This document shows, piece by piece, positions 24,740-33,442 of a stretch of DNA of 64,000 nucleotides. Location of the stretch: assembly GCA_004379135.1 (NCBI GenBank), contig NBNI01000002.1:164389-228388 (forward strand), in the 5' to 3' direction. Both the position numbers and the translations under genes were made by a program. Source of the DNA: Acidimicrobiales bacterium mtb01. GTDB lineage: Bacteria; Actinomycetota; Acidimicrobiia; Acidimicrobiales; Ilumatobacteraceae. The notes under the pieces are model-generated. The model was not told the DNA's origin, did no database searches, and was given only the letters and a program-made list of their open reading frames with translations. Each line of letters opens with the position of its first letter. Positions within the stretch are counted from its first letter, which is position 1.

Positions 24740-25216
24740 ATGCTGGCAATCGACATTCTCAAGTGGCCGGGAATGAATCAGGCGTTCATCTTCTCGCTGA
24801 TCCTCACGCTCGCTCTGACCGGTCTGGCCCTGTGGTACGGCAAGCGCCGTCCGATCGGAACCCCGGTGTCCTGGGGTGAGGCGATGCTCGGGGCGACCTA
24901 CGCGTTCTTCGTGATGTTCTTGGCGTACGGCGTGGTGCCCCACCAGTGGCTCGTACACGTCCAGAACGAACTCGGCTGGCAGTCCGACAAGATGCTCTAC
25001 GGACCGGGCGACATCTTCAAGTCTCAGGCCAAGGGCGGCAGCTTCCCGTTCGACATCAACTACCTGCAGGTGGGCGACATCATCGTCACCGGCATCTACG
25101 GACTCTTCCTGGGTCTGCACATCTGGATCTGGGTCTGGTGGCAAAGGCGCGGCAAGTCGGCTTCCACCGAGCTCGAGCAATCGTCGTACGGCCGTCCGTT
25201 GGTGAAGAAGGGCTGA
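24740..25216 (+). CDS. Three-span membrane protein of the bc operon, unknown
   Basis: 158 residues from the ATG at 24740. An earlier ATG at 24728 directly follows the ribosome-binding site and is too close to it. Spans: AFIFSLILTLALTGLALWYG, MLGATYAFFVMFLAYGVV and IVTGIYGLFLGLHIWIWVWW. Between spans 2 and 3 is a loop with HQWLVHVQNELGWQSDKM. It is first in the operon and one base from the ferredoxin gene. No known fold is recognised. Its conserved-looking His/Trp residues near the membrane edge suggest an accessory subunit of the quinol:cytochrome c reductase. Confidence 0.7.
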   Translation: MLAIDILKWPGMNQAFIFSLILTLALTGLALWYGKRRPIGTPVSWGEAMLGATYAFFVMFLAYGVVPHQWLVHVQNELGWQSDKMLYGPGDIFKSQAKGGSFPFDINYLQVGDIIVTGIYGLFLGLHIWIWVWWQRRGKSASTELEQSSYGRPLVKKG

Positions 25217-25217
25217 C

Positions 25218-25631
25218 ATGGCCAAGACCGACGCCAATCCGCCGATGATGCCGTTCACCGACCAGTACCAACTGGTCGAGGTGGATGCGGATTACCTGAC
25301 CAAGGCCGTCAAGCCGAAGCAGTTCATCCACATCGACCAGAGCGAATGCATCATGTGCGAGGGCTGCGTCGACATCTGCCCATGGAAGTGCATCCACATG
25401 GTGCAGCCCGATGCGGTGGCCGAAGCGGTCGGCACCGAGAAGCCCGGTCTCGACCCCAACGACAACGTGATCTTCATCATCGACGACGACGTCTGCACGC
25501 GCTGCGCGCTGTGCGTCGATCGCTGCCCGACCGGGGTCATCATCCTCGGAAAGGCCGGCGCTGCTCTCGCCACCGGCGACACGCATGCGCGCACCAACAA
25601 CCACGGATACGCCTACGGAATGCGGTTCTAG
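25218..25631 (+). CDS. Two-cluster [4Fe-4S] ferredoxin in the bc operon
   Basis: 137 residues. Two cluster motifs: ECIMCEGCVDICPWKC and VCTRCALCVDRCPTG, each CxxCxxCxxxCP, separated by about 40 residues. N- and C-terminal extensions lack signal sequences, so it sits in the cytoplasm. Placed one base after the membrane gene and nine before cytochrome b, it is likely a dedicated electron-transfer subunit or partner of the complex. Most menaquinol:cytochrome c reductase operons have no ferredoxin gene. Confidence 0.9.
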   Translation: MAKTDANPPMMPFTDQYQLVEVDADYLTKAVKPKQFIHIDQSECIMCEGCVDICPWKCIHMVQPDAVAEAVGTEKPGLDPNDNVIFIIDDDVCTRCALCVDRCPTGVIILGKAGAALATGDTHARTNNHGYAYGMRF

Positions 25632-25640
25632 GAGACACAC

Positions 25641-26423
25641 ATGGCCAAGGTCATCGATAACCCCCGCCCGACCGCGAAGGAACGTCTGAACAAGACGGTC
25701 GAATCTGTCCAGGGCAGCCAGGCCTGGAACTCGATCTTCCGTCCGGGCTCCATCTTCCGCAAGGGCTACAGCGACAGTCCGCGCAACCGCTCGTACGTGA
25801 TCATGAACTCGGTGCTGTACCACTTGCACCCGGTGAAGGTGAAGCGTCACGCGGTGAAGGTGAGCTACACGCTCTGCCTCGGTGGTCTCTCGTTCTTCCT
25901 CTTCATTCTCCTCACCGTCACCGGCATCTTCTTGATGTTCTTCTACCGTCCGGAAGCGACGGCGGCCTGGAACGACATCAAGAGTCTTCAGACGTCGGTC
26001 GCGTTCGGTCTCCTGGTGAGAAACATGCATCGTTGGGGTGCTCACCTCATGGTGCTCACCGTGTTCTTGCACATGGCGCGCGTCTTCTATCACGGCGCGT
26101 ACAAGCCGCCGCGCGAGTTCAACTGGGTGATCGGCGTCGTTCTGCTGACGCTCACTTTGTTGCTCTCGTTCACCGGTTACCTGCTCCCGTGGGACCAGTT
26201 GGCCATGTGGGCCGTGGCCGTGGGCACCAACATGATGGGCTACACGCCGGTCTTCGGATCGCAGGTGAGATTCGTCTTGCTCGGCGGTGTCGAGATCGGC
26301 TCCGAAACCCTTCTGCGTTGGTACGTGCTGCACGTGCTCATGCTCCCGTTCGTCATCGTGATCTTCATGGCCATCCACTTCTGGCGTGTCCGCAAGGACG
26401 GCGGCATCTCCGGGCCGCTGTGA
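25641..26423 (+). CDS. Cytochrome b, N-terminal (b6-like) subunit
   Basis: 260 residues with four core membrane spans. Haem ligands are visible as pairs: HRWGAHLMVLTVFLHMARVF in span B and LHVLMLPFVIVIFMAIHF in span D, with 14 residues between the span-D histidines, the spacing typical of b6-type proteins. GYLLPWDQLAMWAV is the conserved Qo-side segment. A 60-residue N-terminal extension precedes span A. The protein forms the quinol-oxidising core with the subunit encoded next. The split arrangement is b6f-like, as in several Gram-positive lineages. Confidence 0.92.
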   Translation: MAKVIDNPRPTAKERLNKTVESVQGSQAWNSIFRPGSIFRKGYSDSPRNRSYVIMNSVLYHLHPVKVKRHAVKVSYTLCLGGLSFFLFILLTVTGIFLMFFYRPEATAAWNDIKSLQTSVAFGLLVRNMHRWGAHLMVLTVFLHMARVFYHGAYKPPREFNWVIGVVLLTLTLLLSFTGYLLPWDQLAMWAVAVGTNMMGYTPVFGSQVRFVLLGGVEIGSETLLRWYVLHVLMLPFVIVIFMAIHFWRVRKDGGISGPL

Positions 26424-26448
26424 CCGGGCGCCGAAAGGATTCATCGAC

Positions 26449-27189
26449 ATGACTGAGATTCCCGAACACCTCCTCAAGCGAGCGCAAGCGGCTCGCGAGA
26501 AGGCCGCGTCCGAAGGCGGCGTCGCCGCGTCATCGGATGGCGGCGACTCGCGCATTCCCGAGCACTTGCTCGAGCGCAGCCGTGCCGCCAAGGACAAGAG
26601 TGCCGGCGGTCAGGTCGCCGTGGCCGATAAGGCCGCCGCGGTCGTCGCCGCCGCACCGCTGGGTGGTGGAGTTCCGGTCGGAGCCGGACCCGGCGGTCAC
26701 ACGCAGCGTCTGCTCACGGTCGTCAAGTCCGGGTCGATTCAGGACGTGAAGGCCACTCCCGTCGACAAGGTCCACACCTGGCCGCACCTGCTCGCCGTCG
26801 AGTTCGTAGCCGCACTCGCGTGCACCGCGTTCCTGTTCTTCTTCTCGATCTTCGTGAACGCGCCGCTTCTGCAGTTGGCCAACCCCAACCAGACGCCCAA
26901 CCCGTCGAAGGCTCCGTGGTACTTCCTCGGACTGCAGGAACTGCTCACGATGTTCCACCCCATGGTCGCCGGTGTGACCATTCCGGGTATCGCGTTGTTC
27001 GCGCTCATCCTCGCGCCGTACATCGATCGCAATCCGTCCAACAAGCCCGAAGATCGCAAGTTCGCAACCTCGTTGATGACCGTGCACCTCATGTTCTGGG
27101 CCGTGCTCGTGATCATCGGTTCGTTCTTCCGTGGCCCGGGCTTCAACTTCGTCTTCCCTTGGCGAGACGGTCTCTTCTTCGAGTTGTGA
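26449..27189 (+). CDS. Cytochrome b C-terminal (subunit IV-like) with duplicated IPEHLL motif
   Basis: 246 residues from the ATG at 26449, preceded by GAAAGGA. Residues 1-110 are a soluble Ala-rich extension containing two copies of the motif (TEIPEHLLKRA at 2-12 and SRIPEHLLERS at about 34-44). The core has three spans and the Qo-site region APWYFLGLQELL, in which the usual PEWY is replaced by APWY. It completes the quinol oxidation site with the preceding b6-like protein. The motif duplication and long extension are unusual for subunit IV. Confidence 0.88.
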   Translation: MTEIPEHLLKRAQAAREKAASEGGVAASSDGGDSRIPEHLLERSRAAKDKSAGGQVAVADKAAAVVAAAPLGGGVPVGAGPGGHTQRLLTVVKSGSIQDVKATPVDKVHTWPHLLAVEFVAALACTAFLFFFSIFVNAPLLQLANPNQTPNPSKAPWYFLGLQELLTMFHPMVAGVTIPGIALFALILAPYIDRNPSNKPEDRKFATSLMTVHLMFWAVLVIIGSFFRGPGFNFVFPWRDGLFFEL

Positions 27190-27202
27190 GGTAACCGATC
27201 AC

Positions 27203-28054
27203 ATGAGCTCAGCAGCAACCATCGCCATTGCGATCGCCGCCATCGTGGTGTTGGCCGCCGTCGTCCTCGTGACGTCGGCGCGTCGCTCCGACGTTCGCGG
27301 TGCCGGTGCGCTCGCCCGCGAAACGGTGAAGCGCGACAAGTCCACCCGGACCGAGACCCCGGTCGCCGGTGCCGTGTACGAGAAGGCCGAAGTCCAGGCT
27401 CGCTCCACCGCGATCGAGAAGGCCAACGAAGTCGCACCGGTCGCGTGGCAGGCACCCGATGCCGAGGCCGTCGCGGTGTCGCGTCGTCAGTTCTTCAACC
27501 GCGCCGCGGTCACCATGATGAGTGCAAGCATCGGCGCGTTCGGAGTCGCCGTGGTCGCGTTCTTGTGGCCGCGCGCCGGCGGCGGATTCGGTTCGAAGGT
27601 CAACGTGGGTCGCCTCGACGATCTCATCGTGCAGATCCGCAGCGAGAAGGGTTTCGTGTACAAGCCCGAAGCGCGCACGTGGCTCACGGCGTATCCGGCC
27701 GACGCTCTTCCGAAGGCGCGCGCGGCGTACGCCACGCAGCCGTCGGTGCTGGCGGGCATGGAGGCCGGAGTCGTTGCGCTGTATCAGAAGTGCCCGCATC
27801 TCGGTTGCCGTGTTCCCGAGTGCAAGAGCTCGCAGTGGTTCGAGTGTCCGTGCCACGGTTCGCAGTACAACCGAGTCGGTGAGAAGAAGGCCGGCCCGGC
27901 TCCTCGCGGCATGGACCGTTTCGGAGTTTCCGTGAGCAACGGCAGCATCATCGTCGACACCGGCAAGGTGTTCAACGGTCCGGCCATCGGTGTGAACACC
28001 ACGGGTCAGGAAGCCGAAGGCCCGCACTGCATCACCGGCGGAGGAGGACACTGA
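27203..28054 (+). CDS. Rieske iron-sulfur protein
   Basis: 283 residues from the ATG at 27203. An N-terminal span (AATIAIAIAAIVVLAAVVLV) is followed by a charged linker and a second span preceded by a twin-arginine-like VSRRQFFNRAAVTMM. The cluster-binding boxes are CPHLGC and CPCHGSQYN, with the two cysteines and two histidines of a [2Fe-2S] Rieske centre. An insertion of about 50 residues precedes the first box. It transfers electrons from quinol to cytochrome c on the outer side. The double-span anchor resembles actinobacterial QcrA proteins. Confidence 0.93.
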   Translation: MSSAATIAIAIAAIVVLAAVVLVTSARRSDVRGAGALARETVKRDKSTRTETPVAGAVYEKAEVQARSTAIEKANEVAPVAWQAPDAEAVAVSRRQFFNRAAVTMMSASIGAFGVAVVAFLWPRAGGGFGSKVNVGRLDDLIVQIRSEKGFVYKPEARTWLTAYPADALPKARAAYATQPSVLAGMEAGVVALYQKCPHLGCRVPECKSSQWFECPCHGSQYNRVGEKKAGPAPRGMDRFGVSVSNGSIIVDTGKVFNGPAIGVNTTGQEAEGPHCITGGGGH

Positions 28055-28056
28055 GC

Positions 28057-29121
28057 ATGCTCGCTCTCGCTTCCACCACCATCGCGATCCTCATCGCCAT
28101 CGCGGTCTCGGCCGCGTGGGCCGTGTACGCGATCTTCAATTGGGCGGCCGGTCGCAAGGAGATCGGTTCCGAGATCGAACTCGCAGCCAACCGCAAGCCG
28201 TATTACGACGACGAAGAACTCGAAGGTCGTCGCCTCGAGCGCATGCAGTTCCTCGGTGTGATCATGCTCGCGACCATCACCATCGGATTGCCGGTGTACT
28301 GGTTGTTCGAGCCGGCCCGTCAGTCGGGTGCCGAAGAGGGCTACCAGAATCGCTTCGCCAGTTGGGGATCGCAGTTGTTCGCGGCCACCGCCGACGGCGG
28401 TTTCAACTGCGCGGGCTGTCACGGTGGAATGAACGCCACCGGCGGTGCAGCGCCGTACACGGTCACCGACAGCAAGACCGGCGAGGTCAAGGCCGTGTCC
28501 TGGAAGGCACCGGCTCTCAACACCATCTTCTACCGCTTCAGCGAGGACGAGATCCGTTTCATCCTCGAATACGGCCGTCCGTTCTCGCCCATGTCGCCGT
28601 GGGGCGTGAAGGGTGGCGGCCCCATGAACGAGCAGCAGATCAACAACCTCATCGCGTACATGAAGAGCATTCAGATTCCGCGTGAGAACTGCATCGATCC
28701 CGAAGCCGACGCGCGGGCCTGCGAAGGCGGACACCTGCCCGTCGCCGAACAGGACAAGATCCAGGCCGCGGCCGAGCAATTGGTCGATGACGGAACCTAC
28801 GACAGCGTCGGTGAAGCCCTCTTCAACCTCGACCTCGGTTCCGGTGCGTACAGCTGCGCTCGCTGCCACACTCCGGGTTGGAGTTGGGGTGAGCCCGGTC
28901 AAACCGGTGCCGGTGCCTTCGGCTGGAACCTCACCGGTGGTGCGACCAACTCGCACTTCGCCACCGAACAAGAAATGATCGACTTCATCAAGGCCGGTTC
29001 GGTCTACGGCGCCAAGTACGGCGTGCAGGGTCAGGGCAGCGGTCGTATGCCCGGTTTCGGCAGCCTGCTCACCGATGCGCAGATCCGCGAAGTCGTCAAC
29101 TACGTACGGAGCGAATTGTGA
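28057..29121 (+). CDS. Di-haem cytochrome c subunit of the bc complex
   Basis: 354 residues. Two N-terminal spans (IAILIAIAVSAAWAVYAIFN and FLGVIMLATITIGLPVYWLF). Two c-type haem motifs: CAGCHG near residue 125 and CARCHT near residue 268, each in its own cytochrome c-like domain. GRMPGFG near the C-terminus offers a Met ligand. A covalently joined di-haem cytochrome is common in actinobacterial bcc complexes (QcrC), where it replaces a soluble carrier. It overlaps the next gene by four bases. Confidence 0.92.
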   Translation: MLALASTTIAILIAIAVSAAWAVYAIFNWAAGRKEIGSEIELAANRKPYYDDEELEGRRLERMQFLGVIMLATITIGLPVYWLFEPARQSGAEEGYQNRFASWGSQLFAATADGGFNCAGCHGGMNATGGAAPYTVTDSKTGEVKAVSWKAPALNTIFYRFSEDEIRFILEYGRPFSPMSPWGVKGGGPMNEQQINNLIAYMKSIQIPRENCIDPEADARACEGGHLPVAEQDKIQAAAEQLVDDGTYDSVGEALFNLDLGSGAYSCARCHTPGWSWGEPGQTGAGAFGWNLTGGATNSHFATEQEMIDFIKAGSVYGAKYGVQGQGSGRMPGFGSLLTDAQIREVVNYVRSEL

Positions 29122-29936
29122 ACGCACTCCTGAGCATCGGCTGGGAACCCGAACTCCGCGGTCTCCTCACCGTCATCATCGGCGTCGTGGCGTTGTGTGG
29201 CAGCGTGTACATGCTGCTGGCCACGAACATGGGCATCCGCCTCGGATTCCTGGTCGCGTTCGCGGGGTTGTTCGGATGGATGGCGTCCATGGGTGCGATC
29301 TGGTGGGCGTACGGCATCGGTCTGACCGGTCGCATGCCCACATGGGAACCGGCTCAGCCCTTCACCATCGTGCGTGAAGGTCCTCGCCTTCTCGACGCCG
29401 AGGCACTCGATGCTCCGGTCGTCGTCGACGCGGGTGCTTCATTCATCGACGTCGCCAACCAGACGCGAGACGCTCTCGTGGCCTCGGGTTGGACGAAGTT
29501 GCCCGAGGACGACCGTGGTCGTGGCCAAGCCATCGCCGCCGCCGACGAGATCATCCAGGTCGAAGCCGAGTTGTACGCGGCGGGCGAATACGAAGCCACC
29601 GCGGTGTACCTGCGCGGGGGAGATCGCTGGCCCAAGATCACCGACGAGATCGACTTCACCGCCTTCTTCCATCATCCGAAGTACGCGATCGTCGAGATCG
29701 CTCCGGTCATTCCGCAACGCGTCGAACCAGGGCGCGCGCCTTCACGATCGGTGGTCGACGAAACCCAACCGCATCAATACGTGGTCATGATTCGCGATCT
29801 CGGCTCCAAGCGTCAGCCGGCGGCGTTCATCACCATCGGTTCCACCATCATCTTCCTGCTCTGCTGCTGGATGTTGCACCGTCGCGACAAGATCCTCGCC
29901 GTTCACACCGGCGCCGTCGTCCCGGCCAAGGCGTAG
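29118..29936 (+). CDS. Membrane protein of the bc operon, unknown
   Basis: 272 residues from a GTG overlapping the cytochrome stop. Two N-terminal spans ([20 protein letters not shown] and [20 protein letters not shown]), a soluble mid-domain of about 150 residues with [20 protein letters not shown], and a C-terminal span ([20 protein letters not shown]). The topology puts the mid-domain on one face of the membrane. No family is recognised. The gene lies between the cytochrome c and nuoA, three bases from the latter, so it probably encodes an accessory or assembly subunit. Confidence 0.7.
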   Translation: MNALLSIGWEPELRGLLTVIIGVVALCGSVYMLLATNMGIRLGFLVAFAGLFGWMASMGAIWWAYGIGLTGRMPTWEPAQPFTIVREGPRLLDAEALDAPVVVDAGASFIDVANQTRDALVASGWTKLPEDDRGRGQAIAAADEIIQVEAELYAAGEYEATAVYLRGGDRWPKITDEIDFTAFFHHPKYAIVEIAPVIPQRVEPGRAPSRSVVDETQPHQYVVMIRDLGSKRQPAAFITIGSTIIFLLCCWMLHRRDKILAVHTGAVVPAKA

Positions 29937-29939
29937 TCC

Positions 29940-30404
29940 ATGGGTCAGTACCTTCCGGTCGTAGCTCTGCTGATCGTGGGGGTGCTGTTCGGCGTTCTCA
30001 GCTTCATCGCATCTCGATTGCTCGCTCCTCGCCGCCCTTCGGTGGCCAAGGAAGCTCCGTACGAGTGCGGAATCCTGCCGAGCCGCGAGCCACCCGAGCG
30101 GTTTCCGGTGAGCTTCTACATCGTCGCGATGTTGTTCATCATGTTCGATATCGAAATCATCTTCATCTACCCGTTCGCCGTGGCCCGTCAGGAGCTCGGC
30201 GCGTTCGCGTTCTGGGAGATGCTGGCCTTCAGTTCCGTCTTCTTCCTGACGTTCGTGTACGTGATCGCGCGCGGAGCGCTCGATTGGGGTCCGATCGCTC
30301 GCGCCCGGCGCCTGTCCGACGCCGTGAGCAGCGATCGCACATCGTCGTCGACGATTCGTCGTGTCGGCCTCGAGGGCCGTCTCGACGCCGAGCAGGCAGC
30401 GTAA
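29940..30404 (+). CDS. nuoA: NADH-quinone oxidoreductase subunit A (complex I copy 1)
   Basis: 154 residues. Three spans with the family loop [29 protein letters not shown] and [19 protein letters not shown]. The Cys of YECG is the quinone-site cysteine exposed in the deactive form of complex I. A 30-residue C-terminal extension is longer than usual. It starts the complete 14-gene operon and is only three bases from the preceding gene, so transcription from the bc operon probably continues into it. Confidence 0.95.
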   Translation: MGQYLPVVALLIVGVLFGVLSFIASRLLAPRRPSVAKEAPYECGILPSREPPERFPVSFYIVAMLFIMFDIEIIFIYPFAVARQELGAFAFWEMLAFSSVFFLTFVYVIARGALDWGPIARARRLSDAVSSDRTSSSTIRRVGLEGRLDAEQAA

Positions 30405-30424
30405 GAAGCAGGAGGTTCGACAAC

Positions 30425-31021
30425 ATGAGTCTCGTGCGCAATGTGCTCGACGATGGCCTCGGTGGCATCCAGCACAACTTCCTCACCGGCAAGATCGAAG
30501 ATCTCGTCAAGTGGTCGCGCAGCCGGTCGAGTTGGGGCGCGACCTTCGGTCTCGCGTGCTGTGCGATCGAGATGATGGGCACCGGTGGCGCCCACTACGA
30601 CATTGCTCGCTTCGGAATGGAAGTGTTCCGTGCTTCGCCGCGTCAGGCCGACATTCTCATCGTGGCCGGTCGCGTGAGTCAGAAGATGGCTCCGGTTCTC
30701 CGTCAGGTGTACGACCAGATGATGGAACCCAAGTGGGTCATCTCCATGGGAGTGTGCGCGTCGAGCGGCGGCATGTTCAACAATTACGCGGTCGTGCAGG
30801 GTGTCGATCAGGTGGTCCCGGTCGACGTCTACGCGCCCGGTTGCCCGCCCACACCCGAGACGCTCATCCACGCGATCGAGACGTTGCACCAAAAGATCGA
30901 GGACGGCGAGATCATGCGTCGTCGTTCCGAGTCGGGTGCCGGTGCCAACATCCACATCACCGAGATTCCGGCCGCGCAAACCGTGACCTTGATGCCGTCG
31001 CGACAAGGTGCGTCGGCATGA
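30425..31021 (+). CDS. nuoB: NADH-quinone oxidoreductase subunit B (copy 1)
   Basis: 198 residues from ATG, preceded by AGGAGG. It binds the terminal cluster N2 through CCAIEMMG, the Cys of GVCASSGG and PGCPP. It lies in the hydrophilic arm next to the quinone tunnel. The C-terminus overlaps the start of nuoC by four bases. The isolated residue after GVC is Ala-Ser rather than Ala-Asn-Cys as in the second copy. Confidence 0.96.
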   Translation: MSLVRNVLDDGLGGIQHNFLTGKIEDLVKWSRSRSSWGATFGLACCAIEMMGTGGAHYDIARFGMEVFRASPRQADILIVAGRVSQKMAPVLRQVYDQMMEPKWVISMGVCASSGGMFNNYAVVQGVDQVVPVDVYAPGCPPTPETLIHAIETLHQKIEDGEIMRRRSESGAGANIHITEIPAAQTVTLMPSRQGASA

Positions 31022-31497
31022 CCGAAGTCGAATCGTTGCACGGTGCGCCGGTGTCGTGGTCGCGCGGCCAGAAGGTCGTGCACCCCGGTCGTTCGGCGTA
31101 CGTCGCGCTGCTCAAGAAGTTGCTCGACGACGGTTTCACGATGTGCACCGACCTCACCGCGGTCGACTACCTGACCCACCCCGGCCGCGATCTGCCCGAC
31201 GGCGTCGCCGCCGAGCGGTTCGAAGTCGTGGTCAACCTCATCTCCATCGCCAGCCGAGAGCGTCTCCGCGTGCGCGTCCAGGTTCCCGAATCCGATCCCA
31301 CGATCGCGTCGGCCTTCGATCTGTGGCCCGGCACCGAAGCCATGGAGCGCGAGGCCTTCGACATGTTCGGCATCCGCTTCGACGGTCACCCCGATCTCAC
31401 TCGCATCCTCATGCCCGAGGATTGGGAAGGCCATCCTCTGCGCAAGGACTACGCGGTCGGCCGCATCCCCGTTCAGTTCAAGGGAGCGAACTCGTGA
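31018..31497 (+). CDS. nuoC: NADH-quinone oxidoreductase subunit C (copy 1)
   Basis: 159 residues, the short separate form (not fused to NuoD). Family signature: [40 protein letters not shown] and EGHPLRKDY. It is a structural subunit of the hydrophilic arm contacting NuoB and NuoD. It overlaps both neighbours by four bases. Confidence 0.95.
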   Translation: MTEVESLHGAPVSWSRGQKVVHPGRSAYVALLKKLLDDGFTMCTDLTAVDYLTHPGRDLPDGVAAERFEVVVNLISIASRERLRVRVQVPESDPTIASAFDLWPGTEAMEREAFDMFGIRFDGHPDLTRILMPEDWEGHPLRKDYAVGRIPVQFKGANS

Positions 31498-32828
31498 CCG
31501 CGGTCGAGAACATCCGCCAGACGAGCGAAGGCGGACAGGAGATGAAGCCCCGGAGCGAGATCGGGGCGCGCGAACTCATGCGGGAGGTCGGCGCGGTTCT
31601 TCGCATGAGCGAAGCCGAGGCGGCCAAGCTCGGCCAGTTGCCGGTCGACTCCGACGAAGACCAGACCATGATCATCAACATGGGTCCGCAGCACCCGAGC
31701 ACCCACGGTGTGTTGCGCCTCATGCTCGAGTTGCAGGGCGAGACGGTCCTGCGCTGCAAGCCCATCATCGGCTACCTGCACACCGGCATGGAGAAGACCG
31801 GCGAGGATCTCACGTATCTCCAGGGCGGCACCAACGTCACCCGCATGGACTACCTGAGCCCGCTCAACAACGAGTTGGTGTTCTCGATGGCCGTCGAGAA
31901 GTTGCTCGGCATCGAAGACGACATTCCCGAACGTGCGGTCTGGATGCGCATGCTGCTGTCCGAACTCAATCGCATGAGCAGCCACCTCCTGTTCCTCGCC
32001 ACCAACGGCATGGACATCGGTGCGGTGTCGATGATGCTGTACGGCTGGCGCGAGCGCGAAGAGGTTCTCCGCTTCTTCCAGAAGGTCACCGGTCTGCGGA
32101 TGAATCACAACTTCATCCGTCCCGGTGGACTCGCCGCCGACCTGCCGCCGGGTTGGCGCGACGACGTGCTCGAGATCCTCGACATGCTCCCGCCGCGTCT
32201 CGAGGAATACGACATCCTCATGACCAACCAGCCGATCTGGCGCGAGCGCCTGCAGGGCGTGGGTGTCATCACCGCCAGCGAAGCAATGGCGCTCGGAACC
32301 AGTGGTCCGATCCTGCGCTCCACCGGCGTTCCGTGGGATCTCCGCCGCGACATGCCCTACCTCAAGTACGACCAGATGGAGTTCGACGTGATCGTCGGTT
32401 CGTATGGCGATGCCTTCGACCGCTACGCGATCCGACTCAACGAGGTGCGCGAGTCGATGAAGATCGTTCGCCAGATCCTCGATCGCATGCCGGCCGGCGA
32501 CTACCGCATCCAGAACAAGAAGGTCACTCCGCCCCCGCGCGGACGCATCGACGAGTCGATGGAAGCGCTCATCCACCACTTCAAGATCTTCACCGAGGGT
32601 TTCAAGGTTCCCGAGGGAGAGGCGTACGTGGGCATCGAGAGCCCCCGCGGTGAGATCGGCTGCTACATCGTGAGCGACGGCGGCCCCAAGCCGTACCGAA
32701 TCCATATGCGTGCTCCGAGCTTCGTCAACATCCAGGCCCTTCCGCACATGATGCGCGGCGGTTTGGTCGCTGACGCCGTCGCCGTCATATCGTCGGTCGA
32801 CCCCGTTCTCGGAGATGTCGATCGCTGA
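31494..32828 (+). CDS. nuoD: NADH-quinone oxidoreductase subunit D (copy 1)
   Basis: 444 residues from GTG overlapping the nuoC stop. It opens with an unusual polar extension of about 55 residues. The quinone-binding loop is MGPQHPSTHGVLRLMLEL, with the His used for quinone head-group binding, and LTYLQ supplies the conserved Tyr. After this comes IIGYLHTGMEK, with Thr97 where mitochondrial NDUFS2 has the methylated arginine. The C-terminus VLGDVDR is canonical. It overlaps nuoE by one base (TGATG). Confidence 0.96.
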   Translation: MTAVENIRQTSEGGQEMKPRSEIGARELMREVGAVLRMSEAEAAKLGQLPVDSDEDQTMIINMGPQHPSTHGVLRLMLELQGETVLRCKPIIGYLHTGMEKTGEDLTYLQGGTNVTRMDYLSPLNNELVFSMAVEKLLGIEDDIPERAVWMRMLLSELNRMSSHLLFLATNGMDIGAVSMMLYGWREREEVLRFFQKVTGLRMNHNFIRPGGLAADLPPGWRDDVLEILDMLPPRLEEYDILMTNQPIWRERLQGVGVITASEAMALGTSGPILRSTGVPWDLRRDMPYLKYDQMEFDVIVGSYGDAFDRYAIRLNEVRESMKIVRQILDRMPAGDYRIQNKKVTPPPRGRIDESMEALIHHFKIFTEGFKVPEGEAYVGIESPRGEIGCYIVSDGGPKPYRIHMRAPSFVNIQALPHMMRGGLVADAVAVISSVDPVLGDVDR

Positions 32829-33442
32829 TGGCCCGCTTGACCGAAGAAAACGTCCGCTTGGCGCGCGAGATCATCGCGCGCTATCCGCGTGCTCGTTCGG
32901 CCACCATTCCCTTGCTGCACCTCGCGCAGCAGCAGGACGGATACGTCTCCAACGATGCCATGGTGCACATCGGCGAACTCGTGGGCGCGACCTCGGCCGA
33001 GGTGTTCGGCACGGCATCGTTCTACGAGATGTTCAAGTTCGAGCCGGTCGGCAAGTACCTCGTCAACATCTGCGGCACCATGTCGTGCGCGCTCATGGGC
33101 GCCGATGAACTCATCCACCACGCCGAGCACGCCCTCGACGTGAAGTTGGGCGGCACCACCGACGACGGGCTCATCACCCTCGAACGCGCCGAGTGCCAGG
33201 CCGCCTGCACCGAGGCGCCGTGTCTGCAGGTCAACTACCGCTACCGATTCCGAGTCACCAACGAATCGTTCGATCGACTCGTCGACGACCTTCGCGCCGG
33301 CCGTCTCGACGCCGAGATTCCGCCGCACGGCACGGTGGCCCGAGTTCGCCAGCGGGTGTCCGCCGATCGCATCGTGGGTGCGGTCGCTCCCGAAGACGTC
33401 ACCGACGGTCCGACCTGGTTCGACGGAAAGGCGGCGCTGTGA
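32828..33442 (+). CDS. nuoE: NADH-quinone oxidoreductase subunit E (copy 1)
   Basis: 204 residues. Thioredoxin-like fold binding [2Fe-2S] cluster N1a through CGTMSC and CQAACTEAPC. The motif GTASFYEMFKFEPVGKY precedes the first pair. It belongs to the NADH-oxidising module with NuoF and NuoG. It has a C-terminal extension of about 45 residues rich in charged residues. This module is missing from the second complex I operon. Confidence 0.95.
   Translation: MARLTEENVRLAREIIARYPRARSATIPLLHLAQQQDGYVSNDAMVHIGELVGATSAEVFGTASFYEMFKFEPVGKYLVNICGTMSCALMGADELIHHAEHALDVKLGGTTDDGLITLERAECQAACTEAPCLQVNYRYRFRVTNESFDRLVDDLRAGRLDAEIPPHGTVARVRQRVSADRIVGAVAPEDVTDGPTWFDGKAAL

Noticed and set aside
24426..24879. 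Genes in the 24334-24739 intergenic region
   Set aside because: Short frames on both strands translate into Arg/Ser/Pro-rich sequence without motifs, and one would overlap the real membrane-protein gene. The region is better explained as a promoter region.
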